This document shows, in pieces, positions 19,245 to 26,952 of a stretch of 55,382 nucleotides of DNA (position 1 is the stretch's first letter; every line of letters starts with the position of its first letter). Source of the stretch: Elusimicrobiota bacterium (lineage in GTDB: Bacteria; Elusimicrobiota; Elusimicrobia; UBA1565; UBA9628); contig DAIDHI010000091.1 in the NCBI GenBank assembly GCA_027452025.1, forward strand, positions 1 through 55,382, read 5' to 3'. A program made the position numbers and the translations under genes. The notes below the pieces were generated by a model. The model was not told where the DNA came from. It saw nothing but the letters and a program-made list of their open reading frames with translations, and ran no database searches.

Positions 19245-20086
19245 CGGGCCTCCATGGCCTGCGTTCGCAGCGCCAGGCGGGTCGTCGCGTTGATCGCCAG
19301 GACGAAGATCATGAGGACGGCGGCGGCGGCCCAGGCTTGGCGGTGGAGGTCATCGTAGGGCGAGATGGCGTAAGTATAGATCGTCAGCGGCAGCGCCGCC
19401 ATGGGCTGAAGGAAGCCGCTGTCCCAGTAGCGGTTTCCGAAAGCCGTGAAGATGAGGGGGGCGGTCTCACCGGCCGCGCGCGAGAGGGCCAGGAGGGAGC
19501 CGGTGACGATTCCCCGGGCCGCCGAGGGGATGACGATGCGCAAGACGACCTTCCAGCGCGGCACGCCCAGGGCCAGGCCCGCCTCGCGAAGCGCATGGGG
19601 CACGAGGCGCACGAACTCCTCGGTGTTTCGCAGGACGATCGGGATCATGATGACGGCCAGCGCGACGCTGCCGGCCAGGCCGGAGAAGCCCTTCATGGGA
19701 ACGACGATGAGCGCGTAGGCGAAGAGCCCGACGACGATGGAAGGGACGCCGTTGAGCACGTCGGCGCAGAAGCGCACGAGGGCGCCGAGCCGGCCGCCGC
19801 CGAACTCCGCGAGGTAGACGCCGCCCAGGACCCCGACGGGAATGCCGATGGCTCCCGCCAGGGCGACGAGCTTGGCCGAGTCGACGATGGAGTTGGCGAT
19901 GCCTCCGCCCGCCTCTCCGGCGGGCTTGGGCAGGCGCGTCAGGAAAGCCCAGCTCAGCGCTCCGAGTCCCCTCCAGGCGATATAGCCCAGCACGAAGAAC
20001 AGCGAAAACAGCGCCGCGGCGGCGCAAAACGCGGTCACGGAGAGCATGACGACGTTGACGGCGCGGCGCGCCGCGTAGGAGCGCAT
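19241..20086 (-). CDS. pstA: Phosphate ABC transporter permease PstA
   Basis: A 281-residue inner-membrane permease with six predicted helices and the EAA loop ([35 protein letters not shown]). The [14 protein letters not shown] block is typical of PstA. It pairs with PstC to form the phosphate channel. The start abuts the pstC stop, and the end overlaps the start of pstB. Confidence 0.94.
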   Translation of the reverse strand: MRSYAARRAVNVVMLSVTAFCAAAALFSLFFVLGYIAWRGLGALSWAFLTRLPKPAGEAGGGIANSIVDSAKLVALAGAIGIPVGVLGGVYLAEFGGGRLGALVRFCADVLNGVPSIVVGLFAYALIVVPMKGFSGLAGSVALAVIMIPIVLRNTEEFVRLVPHALREAGLALGVPRWKVVLRIVIPSAARGIVTGSLLALSRAAGETAPLIFTAFGNRYWDSGFLQPMAALPLTIYTYAISPYDDLHRQAWAAAAVLMIFVLAINATTRLALRTQAMEAR

Positions 20087-21060
20087 CAGGAGTGCCTCTT
20101 TGACAGGCGCAGGAGCATCAGCCGGGCCGCGGCGTTGACCAGGATCGTCACGCCGAAGAGCGTCAGCCCGATGGCGATGAGGGACTGCAGGTGCAGGTCG
20201 CTGACCGCCTCGGCGAGCTCGTTGGCGATGACGGCGGCCATGGTGTAGCCGGGCTGGAAGAGAGAGGCGGAGATCTTGGGCGTGTTGCCGATGACCATGG
20301 TCACGGCCATGGTCTCGCCCAGGGCGCGGCCCAGCGAAAGGAACACCGCGCCCGCGATGCCGGGGGCGGAATACGGCAGGCTCACGCGCGTGACCATCTC
20401 CCAGCGCGTGGCGCCCAAGGCGAGCACGCCCTCCTTGAGCGGCCTAGGCACGCCCAGCAAGACCTCTCGCGAGACGATGGTGATATAGGGAAGGATCATC
20501 AAAGCGAGGATGATCCCCGCCGCCAGCATCCCCACGCCGTAGGGCGCGCCTTGAAACAGCGGCAGAAAGCCCAGCCGCTTGGTCAGCCAGGGCTCGACGG
20601 CGCTCAAGAAGGGGGCCAGCGCGAAGATGCCGATGAGCCCCAGGATCACGCTGGGCACGGCGGCCAGGAGCTCGATGAGAAAGGTGCAGACGTCGGAGAC
20701 GCGCCGCGGCGCCAGCTCCGCCAGGAAGATCGCCGAGCCCGCTCCCAGCGGCAGGGCCAGAAGCAGCGCCAGCGCCGAGGATACCAGCGTGCCGTAGATG
20801 AACGGCAGCGCGCCGAACTTATCGTTGACCGGATCCCAGGCGCTGGAGAACAGGAACCGCCAGCCGAAGGCCTTCCAGGTCATGAGGGAGCCGGCGATCA
20901 GCTTCCAGGCCACCAAGCCCGCCAGGACGACGACGCTCAGCGCAAAGAGCAGCAGCGACCAGCGAAACAGCCGGTCGCCGGCCTGCTCGCGCGGGCCGGC
21001 GACCGGAATGGCCTTGAGCGCCGGGCGGTTTTCCGGGCGCGCGAGGGCCTCTGCGCTCAA
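20086..21060 (-). CDS. pstC: Phosphate ABC transporter permease PstC
   Basis: A ~324-residue permease with a cytoplasmic leader, six or more helices and the blocks AVPSVILGLIGIFALAP, EVLLGVPRPLKEGVLALGAT and LGRALGETMAVTMVIGN that mark PstC. The same phase is open far into pstS, but that part is a shadow. The most likely start is the TTG at 21060, which overlaps the pstS stop as TTGA; no ATG or GTG is available nearby, so the exact start is uncertain. Confidence 0.9.
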   Translation of the reverse strand: MSAEALARPENRPALKAIPVAGPREQAGDRLFRWSLLLFALSVVVLAGLVAWKLIAGSLMTWKAFGWRFLFSSAWDPVNDKFGALPFIYGTLVSSALALLLALPLGAGSAIFLAELAPRRVSDVCTFLIELLAAVPSVILGLIGIFALAPFLSAVEPWLTKRLGFLPLFQGAPYGVGMLAAGIILALMILPYITIVSREVLLGVPRPLKEGVLALGATRWEMVTRVSLPYSAPGIAGAVFLSLGRALGETMAVTMVIGNTPKISASLFQPGYTMAAVIANELAEAVSDLHLQSLIAIGLTLFGVTILVNAAARLMLLRLSKRHS

Positions 21061-22052
21061 CGCAACTGCTCGACGGTTTTCTTGACCATCGCGCGCACGT
21101 TGGCCGGCAGGGGGGCGTAGCCCAAGGCGGCGGCGTCCTTCTGCCCGGCGCCCAGCATCCAGAGCAGGAACTGCTTGAGGGCCTTGCCCTGCGGCGTGGG
21201 ATTGTCGGCGTAGACCAGCAGCCAGGTGTAGGTGGAGATCGGATAGGCCCGGGCTCCTGGGGCGTCGGTGATGGAGACCCGGTAGTCCTTGGGCATCCGG
21301 GCCGCGGCGGCGGCCGCCGTCACCGAGGCGAGGCCTCCCTTGACGTAGCGGCCGGCCTTGTTCTTGACGGCGGCATAGTCGATCTTGTTCTGCAGGGCGT
21401 AGATGAGCTCGACGTAGCCGATGGAGTTGGCGTTCTGCTTGACCAGACCCGTCACGCCGTCGCTGCCCTTGCCGCCCAGGCCCACGGGCCAGTCGACCGA
21501 GGTGCCAACGCCCACCTTCGTCTTCCACTGCGGGCTCACCTTGGAGAGGTAGTCGACGAAGGAATACGTCGTGCCCGAGCCGTCGGCTCGGTGGATCACC
21601 GTGATCGGCGCGTCGGGGAGCTTGACGCCGGGATTGACCTTGGCGATCTCCGGGTCGTTCCACTTCGCCACCTTGCCGAGATAGATGTCGGCCAAAAGCG
21701 GGCCGGTGAAGCGCAGGCTCTTGACCCCGGGGACGTTGAGGATCGGAACCGTCGCGCCGAGCACCGTCGGGATATGGACGAGCTTGCCCGGGCCCTTGGC
21801 GAGCTGGGCGTCGGTCATGGGACCGTCGGTGGCGCCGAAGTCGATCGTCTTTTCGGTGATCTGGCGGATGCCGCCGCCCGAGCCGATGCCTTGGTAGTTG
21901 ATCTGGACGTCCGGGTGCGCCGCGTGGTACTGGTCGGCCCACTTCGTGTAGATCGGGTAGCCGAAGGTGCTTCCGGCGCCGTTGAGGACGATGGCGCCGG
22001 CGAAGGCCGGAGCGGCGAACAGCAGGGTCGAGAGGATGGCGATGCGTTTCAT
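21057..22052 (-). CDS. pstS: Periplasmic phosphate-binding protein PstS
   Basis: A 331-residue solute-binding protein. Signal peptide MKRIAILSTLLFAAPAFA, then the mature start GAIVLNGAGSTFGYPIY. Phosphate-contacting segments are visible: GAGSTF, the GIGSGGGIRQI loop, GATDGPMT and RADGSGTT. No lipobox cysteine, so it is a soluble periplasmic protein, as in Gram-negative bacteria. The ribosome site AAAGGAGAC precedes the ATG. It sits 9 bases after the porin, so porin and PstS are made together. Confidence 0.96.
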   Translation of the reverse strand: MKRIAILSTLLFAAPAFAGAIVLNGAGSTFGYPIYTKWADQYHAAHPDVQINYQGIGSGGGIRQITEKTIDFGATDGPMTDAQLAKGPGKLVHIPTVLGATVPILNVPGVKSLRFTGPLLADIYLGKVAKWNDPEIAKVNPGVKLPDAPITVIHRADGSGTTYSFVDYLSKVSPQWKTKVGVGTSVDWPVGLGGKGSDGVTGLVKQNANSIGYVELIYALQNKIDYAAVKNKAGRYVKGGLASVTAAAAAARMPKDYRVSITDAPGARAYPISTYTWLLVYADNPTPQGKALKQFLLWMLGAGQKDAAALGYAPLPANVRAMVKKTVEQLR

Positions 22053-22061
22053 GGGTCTCCT

Positions 22062-23453
22062 TTAGAACACGAAGAACGTCGTGAACTGGAAGCGGTTGTT
22101 GACGGCGTAGCGGGCGTTGACGTCATTATACGTGTCGCGCGTCTGGTTGAACTCCGCGGCGAAGCGCAGCCAGGCCAGCGGGTCGTAGAACACGCTGACG
22201 TAGCCGAACTGGATCTTCGGGGCGATGCCCAGCGCCTGAGCCGACGTCAGGTAGCCCGTTGCGACGGGGAAACTCCCGTAGTTCGTGCTTTCGATCTGGG
22301 CGTAGCCGGCCGAGGCCGCCCAGCGCTTGAGAGAATACTCCAGGTGGGCGCGGAAGGCGTTGTAGCGGATGAGCTGAAGGTTGCCTTGATCGAGGCCGGC
22401 GATGCCGGGGTCGAGGACGTAGCTGCCGCCGGCGTCGTTGACGTTGACCTGGGGAATGCCGAGGCTCAGGCCCGGATATTCGATGCTGCCCACGGCCGTT
22501 CCCGTCATGCCCTCCGCCATCAGCATCAGGTTGTTGTCGCGGCTGCCGTCCTTGGCGGGAATGATCGGGATGGCGATGTCGGCGGCGGCGGCGCTGCCGT
22601 TCTGGTTGCCGACGGGGCTGCGCACGGGGATCAGGTCGCCGGTCAGCGCGGCGGAGAGGCCCACCATCTGGGTTCCGGCGCCGCTGATCGAGGCGGCCTG
22701 GATCTTATTCGAGGAGAGCCTCATGCCGCCCTGGAACATCGGCAGGCCCGAGTTCCAGTCCGCGGGCCGGGCGTAGTCGGCGGCGCTCTCGAAGAGCCAG
22801 TCGCCTCCGGCCAGCGGCTGAGCGTAAGTGTAGCGGTTCTGCACGAAGCGCCGGTAGAGCTGGGCCGGTCCGGGCTGGACGATGGTCTCGGCCGGGAAGT
22901 AGTAAGGCTGCCAGCCGAGCAGGGACCAATATTGTCCGAACTTGGCCGTGAGGTTCTTGTAGGTCAAGTCGACGAAGGCGTGGCGCACGCGCAGGGCGGG
23001 ATTATTGAAGAAGTTGGCCTCCGTCTGCGTCCCGGAGGTGCCGCCCGGCAGCGTGTTGACTCCTTGGTTTCCGAGGAAGTCCAGTTCGATGACGGTGTGG
23101 GTCTTGAGCCCCCAGTCGGTCTCGGGCGTTGCGATCTCGAAGCCGAGGCGGCTGTTGCGCACGCTCATCTGCGCCCGGTGGTGGGACCCGGCGTAGGTGT
23201 TCGGCTTGGGCAGCGTCGGATTGTCTTCCTCTTCCGTCAGTCCTTGGACCGAGTCGGAGATGAGGTCCGATTCGAGGAAGCCGTACATCTTCAGCGTCGT
23301 GCCCCCGACCTTGCCGATCGTCACGGGCGAGACGCCGAGGGTGGGCAGATGGTTGGCGTCGGATCCATCCGAGGCTGCGGCCGGCGGCGCGAAGAGCGCG
23401 CCTGCGGCGAGGCCGAGAGCGGCGGCGGCGATGAGGCTGAGCGTCTTGTTCAT
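22062..23453 (-). CDS. Outer-membrane porin, first gene of the pst operon
   Basis: A 463-residue beta-barrel protein: signal peptide ending LFAPPAAA, many alternating amphipathic strands (TLKMYGFLESDLI, RLGFEIATPETDWGLKTHTV, LTAKFGQYWSLLGW) and a terminal phenylalanine (FQFTTFFVF), the outer-membrane assembly signal. The style is that of DcaP/trimeric porins rather than classical OprO/OprP, though its position directly upstream of pstS and behind a Pho-type repeat makes phosphate, polyphosphate or organophosphate passage the natural guess. An arginine/tyrosine-rich segment (LYRRFVQNRYTYAQ) could line the pore. Specificity is inference. Confidence 0.85.
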   Translation of the reverse strand: MNKTLSLIAAAALGLAAGALFAPPAAASDGSDANHLPTLGVSPVTIGKVGGTTLKMYGFLESDLISDSVQGLTEEEDNPTLPKPNTYAGSHHRAQMSVRNSRLGFEIATPETDWGLKTHTVIELDFLGNQGVNTLPGGTSGTQTEANFFNNPALRVRHAFVDLTYKNLTAKFGQYWSLLGWQPYYFPAETIVQPGPAQLYRRFVQNRYTYAQPLAGGDWLFESAADYARPADWNSGLPMFQGGMRLSSNKIQAASISGAGTQMVGLSAALTGDLIPVRSPVGNQNGSAAAADIAIPIIPAKDGSRDNNLMLMAEGMTGTAVGSIEYPGLSLGIPQVNVNDAGGSYVLDPGIAGLDQGNLQLIRYNAFRAHLEYSLKRWAASAGYAQIESTNYGSFPVATGYLTSAQALGIAPKIQFGYVSVFYDPLAWLRFAAEFNQTRDTYNDVNARYAVNNRFQFTTFFVF

Positions 23454-23498
23454 TGATTCGTTTTCCTCTTGTGTCGGCGGTTTATCGTTTCTGTGAAG

Positions 23499-23504
23499 AT
23501 TCTA
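23499..23504 (-). promoter_or_regulatory. Candidate -10 of the porin-pst operon
   Basis: TAGAAT on the minus strand, leaving a leader of about 40 bases before the porin ATG. It starts 45 bases from the nearer clear half-site (23549), the same distance as in front of three other genes here. A TGCTATCGT element at 23524-23532 is an alternative. Confidence 0.45.
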
Positions 23505-23537
23505 TCGCGGGCGGGCGCGAAGGACGATAGCAGGAGC

Positions 23538-23565
23538 GTCAATTGCGGGTGACATGAGCGTGACA
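23538..23565 (-). promoter_or_regulatory. Pho-box-like direct repeat before the porin-pst operon
   Basis: Core GTGACATGAGCGTGACA at 23549-23565: two perfect GTGACA half-sites, 11 bases apart. A third, weaker GTCAAT half-site at 23538 keeps the 11-base period. On the coding strand this reads TGTCAC...TGTCAC, the geometry of the PhoB box. The gene for PhoB lies immediately upstream. Confidence 0.8.
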
Positions 23566-23595
23566 CCGCGCTCGGGGCTCGGGCTCTTGCGCTGG

Positions 23596-24276
23596 TCAGT
23601 CGGTCTGCAGCCGGTAGCCGACGTTCTTGACGGTGACGATGCGCTTGGCCTCGGAGCCGAGCTTCTCGCGCAGGCGCGCGATGTGCTGATCGACGGTGCG
23701 CGTGTCGAGTTCCATGGAGCGGTCGTAGCCCCAGATGCGCTCCAGCAGCTCGTCGCGCGTGAGGACCTTGCCCGCGGACTCGAGCAGGAGCTTGAGGAAC
23801 TCGAACTCCTTCGCGCGCAGCTCCACCGGCTTGCCGGCGATGCGGCATTGGTAGGAGGAGGTGTCCATCTCGATTGCGCCCGCACGCAGGACCTCGGCCG
23901 CCTTGGCCTCCGGCCCGGCGCGCCGCAGGATGGCCTTGACCCGGGCCAGCAGTTCGCGCGTGCTGAAGGGCTTGGTGACGTAGTCGTCGGCGCCCATCTC
24001 GAGTCCCAGGACACGGTCGACCTCGCTTTTGCGCGCGGTGAGCATCAGGATCGGCGTCCGGACCGTCTTGTGGGCCGCCTTGCAAAACTCGAGGCCGTCG
24101 ACCTTGGGGAGCATCAAGTCGAGGATGACCAAGTCGGGCTTTTCCTTGCGTAGCAGCGCGAGGCCCGCCTCGCCGTCGCCGCAGGCCACCACTCGGTAGC
24201 CCTCGTTTTCGAGGTTGTACTTCAGGACCTTGTTGAGGCTCCGGTCGTCCTCGACGACCAGGATCTTCTGCGCCAT
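23596..24276 (-). CDS. phoB: Phosphate regulon response regulator PhoB
   Basis: A 226-residue OmpR/PhoB-type regulator. The receiver domain has the acidic pocket (VVEDD) and phospho-acceptor D53 in LVILDLMLPKVDG, the conserved threonine (LMLTARK) and lysine (YVTKPFS). The C-terminal winged helix (about 130-226) contains ELRAKEFEFLKLLL and the recognition helix VDQHIARLREKLG. It starts at an ATG overlapping the pit stop (TGATG), so it is translated with the DUF47-pit pair, under their repeat box: positive autoregulation is likely. It is the obvious candidate to bind the direct repeats listed here. Confidence 0.92.
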   Translation of the reverse strand: MAQKILVVEDDRSLNKVLKYNLENEGYRVVACGDGEAGLALLRKEKPDLVILDLMLPKVDGLEFCKAAHKTVRTPILMLTARKSEVDRVLGLEMGADDYVTKPFSTRELLARVKAILRRAGPEAKAAEVLRAGAIEMDTSSYQCRIAGKPVELRAKEFEFLKLLLESAGKVLTRDELLERIWGYDRSMELDTRTVDQHIARLREKLGSEAKRIVTVKNVGYRLQTD

Positions 24277-25268
24277 CAAACCAATCTGAGGCCGTAGTAG
24301 ACGCCGGCCGCCACCAGGCCGGCGCAGGGGATGGTGAGGACCCACGCCCAGACGATGTTTCCGGCCACGCCCCAGCGCACGGCGGAGAGCCGGTGCGTGG
24401 AGCCCACGCCGATGATCGAGCCGGTGACGACGTGCGTTGTGGACACCGGGATGCCCAGCCAGGAGCACAAAAGAATGCACAGGCCGGCGCCGGTCTCCGC
24501 GCAGAAGCCTCCCACGGGCTTGAGCTTGGTCACCTTGCTGCCCATCGTCTTGACCACGCGCCAGCCGCCGGCCAGCGTCCCGAGGCCCATCGTGATGTAG
24601 CAGGCCATGATGACGGCCCAGGGCACGTAGAACGTCTTCCCTAAATAGCCGTTGGCGAAGAGCAGGACGGCGATGATGCCCATGGTCTTCTGGGAGTCGT
24701 TGCTCCCGTGGGCGAGGCTCAGGACGGACGAGGAGACCAGTTGGCCGAAGCGAAAGACATGGTCGACCTGCGTGGGGGATTTCCGCCGGAAGAGCCAGAA
24801 GACGGCGATCATCAGGGCGAAGGCGAAGAGCATGCCGATCGGCGGCGACAGGATCATGAAGGCGCCGGTGACGATCAGAGGCCGGAAGATGAGGCAGCCC
24901 GTGCCGGCCTTGGCGATGGCGGCGCCCACCAGCCCTCCGATGAGCGAGTGCGAGGAGCTGACCGGCACGCCGAGCGCGATGGTCAGGTAGTTCCACAGGC
25001 TGGCGCCGACCAGCGCCGCCACGATGAGGCGGTTGTCCATGACGGCCGGGTCGACTAGGCCCTTGCCGACCGTGGTGGCGACGTGGACGCCGAAGAAGAA
25101 GGCGGCGGCGAAGTTGAAAAAAGCGGCCGAGGCGACGGCCATGCGCGGCGAGAGGACGCGAGTCGAGACGACGGTGGCGATGGAGTTGGCCGCGTCGTGC
25201 ATGCCGTTCAAGAAGTCGAAGAGCAGCGCCAGGGCGATGATTCCGAAGACGACGGGGCTGAAGTGCAT
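24276..25268 (-). CDS. pit: Low-affinity inorganic phosphate transporter (Pit family)
   Basis: A 330-residue PiT permease importing metal-phosphate with protons or sodium. The two inverted signature repeats are present: FDFLNGMHDAANSIAT near the N terminus and SLAHGSNDSQKTMG in the middle, plus VPVSSSHSLIGG and IPVSTTHVVTGS. About ten membrane helices. The ATG directly follows the DUF47 stop, and the pair is a standard Pit plus accessory module. Confidence 0.95.
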   Translation of the reverse strand: MHFSPVVFGIIALALLFDFLNGMHDAANSIATVVSTRVLSPRMAVASAAFFNFAAAFFFGVHVATTVGKGLVDPAVMDNRLIVAALVGASLWNYLTIALGVPVSSSHSLIGGLVGAAIAKAGTGCLIFRPLIVTGAFMILSPPIGMLFAFALMIAVFWLFRRKSPTQVDHVFRFGQLVSSSVLSLAHGSNDSQKTMGIIAVLLFANGYLGKTFYVPWAVIMACYITMGLGTLAGGWRVVKTMGSKVTKLKPVGGFCAETGAGLCILLCSWLGIPVSTTHVVTGSIIGVGSTHRLSAVRWGVAGNIVWAWVLTIPCAGLVAAGVYYGLRLV

Positions 25269-25892
25269 CTAGGCTTGCTTGACCAGGATCGACTCGATGG
25301 TGTCGGCCACGTCCTCGCACTTGTCGATGGCGGCCTCGATGCCCTCGTAGATCTCCTTCCACTTGATCACCTCGAGGGGGTCGGGCTTGCCCTCGAAGAG
25401 CTTGGACAGCGCGCGCTCCAGGGCGCGGTCGCCGGCGTTTTCCAGGCGGTTGATCTCGATGCAGTAGTCCTGGATGCGGCGGCTGCTCTCCTTCTTCTTG
25501 AGCTCGCCGATGGCCTTGGCCATGTTCTCCGTGGCGTCGACGACGATGCTGGCCAGCAGCAGAACCTCCTCGTTGGTGTGGTCGACGTGGTAGAGCTGCA
25601 TGCGGGAAGCCACGGATTGGACGAGGTCGACGATGTCGTCGAGCTCGCTGCCGAGGGCGTGGATGTCCTCGCGGTCGAAGGGGGTGATGAAGGTGCGGTT
25701 GAGGCGGTCGTAGATCTCGTGGGTGGTGATGTCGGCCTCGTGCTCGATGTCTTGGAGGCGATGAAAGAGCTCGGAGTCCAGGCTCCATTTTTGCAGGAGC
25801 TGCTTGAACACCTTGGCGGCCTCCACGTTGTGCCGGGCCTGGGCCTCGAAGAGGTCGAAGAACTTTCCTTCCTGCGGGATCAGATTGAACAT
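25269..25892 (-). CDS. DUF47 / PhoU-like Pit accessory protein
   Basis: A 207-residue helical protein beginning MFNLIPQEGKFFDLFEAQ, diagnostic for the TIGR00153/DUF47 family, with the D-EDIHALGSELDDIVDLV metal motif and the C-terminal EDVADTIESILVK. Such proteins act with Pit transporters and resemble PhoU. First gene of a DUF47-pit-phoB operon. A three-half-site repeat ends only 22 bases before the ATG, with TAGGAT between them. Confidence 0.93.
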   Translation of the reverse strand: MFNLIPQEGKFFDLFEAQARHNVEAAKVFKQLLQKWSLDSELFHRLQDIEHEADITTHEIYDRLNRTFITPFDREDIHALGSELDDIVDLVQSVASRMQLYHVDHTNEEVLLLASIVVDATENMAKAIGELKKKESSRRIQDYCIEINRLENAGDRALERALSKLFEGKPDPLEVIKWKEIYEGIEAAIDKCEDVADTIESILVKQA

Positions 25893-25898
25893 GGTCTT

Positions 25899-25904
25899 AT
25901 CCTA
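25899..25904 (-). promoter_or_regulatory. Candidate -10 of DUF47-pit-phoB
   Basis: TAGGAT on the minus strand, starting 11 bases from the nearest GTGACA half-site, the classical distance between a Pho box and the -10. The transcript would begin within a few bases of the ATG. Confidence 0.45.
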
Positions 25905-25914
25905 AGAAACGAGT

Positions 25915-25942
25915 GTGACACGCGCGTGACATGGGCGTCATC
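25915..25942 (-). promoter_or_regulatory. Pho-box-like direct repeat before DUF47-pit-phoB
   Basis: GTGACACGCGCGTGACA at 25915-25931, two perfect half-sites with an 11-base period, followed at the same period by GTCATC (25937). It abuts the phoR stop codon. It provides autoregulation if PhoB binds here. Confidence 0.8.
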
Positions 25943-26903
25943 CGAGGGCGGGCAGGGAGAAGCGGAAGGTCGAACCCTGGCCTTGGGCGCTTTCCAGCGA
26001 GACGCGGCCGCCGTGGACCTCGACGATGTGCTTGACGATGGACAGGCCCAGGCCCGTGCCGCCCTCTTCCCGGCTGCGCGCCTTGTCCACGCGGTAGAAG
26101 CGCTCGAAGACGCGCGGCTGGTCCTCGGGCGGTATGCCGACGCCGTTGTCCTGGACGCTGACGGTGACCCAGCCGGCTTGGGCGGCGGCGGAAAGCCGGA
26201 TGGTTCCGTTCTCGGGGGTGTATTTGATGGCGTTGTCGATGAGGTTGCTCAGGACCTGCTTGAGCTGGCCGCGATCGGCGCGGACCTGAGGCAGATCCCC
26301 GAACGGCTCGACTCGCAAGACGATCCTCTTCTTGCCCGCCAGCGGCTTGAGCGACGCCGCGGCCTCGGCGGCGACGGGCAGAAGCGACAGCGGCTCGAAG
26401 CGCGGCGGCATGCGCCCCGATTCGAGGGCGGAGATCGTCAGGAGGTCCTCGACGAGGCGCGTCATGCGGTCGGCGTTCTGCTCGATCTCCTGCAGGAACT
26501 CGTCGCGGTTGGCCGCGTCCTTCCACGCGCCCGAGCGCAGGGTCTCGGCGAAGGCCTTGACCGAGGCCAGCGGCGTGCGCAGCTCGTGCGAGACGTTGGC
26601 GACGAAGTCCTTGCGCACCTGCTCCAGGCGCCGCAGCTCCGAGAGGTCGTGCTGGAAGGTCTCGGCGAGAAGATTGATGGTGGCGGCCAGGCGGCCCACG
26701 GCATCGTGGGGGGAGGCGTCGGCGCGCGCGGCCTCATCTCCCGCGGCCAGGCGCTCGGCCACGATCGATACCCTGTTGAGAGGAGCGACCCAGCGGCGCC
26801 GGACCCACAGCAGGGCCGAAACGGCTCCGGCGGCCGCAAAGACGAGCGCCGTCGCGAGGAAGAGCACACGATATTTTATAAAATCGATCCTTCCGCCTGT
26901 CAC
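25938..26903 (-). CDS. phoR: Sensor histidine kinase PhoR-like
   Basis: A 321-residue kinase: one membrane helix (about residues 13-34), a HAMP-like segment, then the H-box FVANVSHELRTPL (H106), N-box SNLIDNAIKYT, G1 DNGVGIPPED, FERFYRVDKARS and G2 GGTGLGLSIVKHI. It has no PAS domain and almost no periplasmic part, shorter than classical PhoR. The assigned start is a GTG that falls inside the first ppk1-side half-site; no other start exists before the preceding in-frame stop. It lies just upstream of, and reads into, the DUF47-pit-phoB operon. A partner other than PhoB cannot be excluded. Confidence 0.85.
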   Translation of the reverse strand: MTGGRIDFIKYRVLFLATALVFAAAGAVSALLWVRRRWVAPLNRVSIVAERLAAGDEAARADASPHDAVGRLAATINLLAETFQHDLSELRRLEQVRKDFVANVSHELRTPLASVKAFAETLRSGAWKDAANRDEFLQEIEQNADRMTRLVEDLLTISALESGRMPPRFEPLSLLPVAAEAAASLKPLAGKKRIVLRVEPFGDLPQVRADRGQLKQVLSNLIDNAIKYTPENGTIRLSAAAQAGWVTVSVQDNGVGIPPEDQPRVFERFYRVDKARSREEGGTGLGLSIVKHIVEVHGGRVSLESAQGQGSTFRFSLPALG

Positions 26904-26936
26904 GCCGGTGTGACCTGCAGTCCACGGCCGTGCGAC
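26897..26936 (+). promoter_or_regulatory. Degenerate Pho-box array before ppk1
   Basis: Reading toward ppk1, half-sites follow each other every 11 bases: TGTCAC (26898), TGTGAC (26909), GTCCAC (26920), TGCGAC (26931). The first matches the strong boxes exactly, the others are diverged. The last ends 11 bases, and the first 44 bases, before the TATAAA hexamer. Confidence 0.6.
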
Positions 26937-26943
26937 AGCACGG

Positions 26944-26952
26944 TGCTATAAA
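26944..26952 (+). promoter_or_regulatory. Extended -10 of ppk1
   Basis: TGCTATAAA, a strong extended -10. It abuts the first ATG (26953), so transcription would begin beyond that codon; this favours the second ATG at 26962, nine bases after the hexamer, as the true start. Confidence 0.6.
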
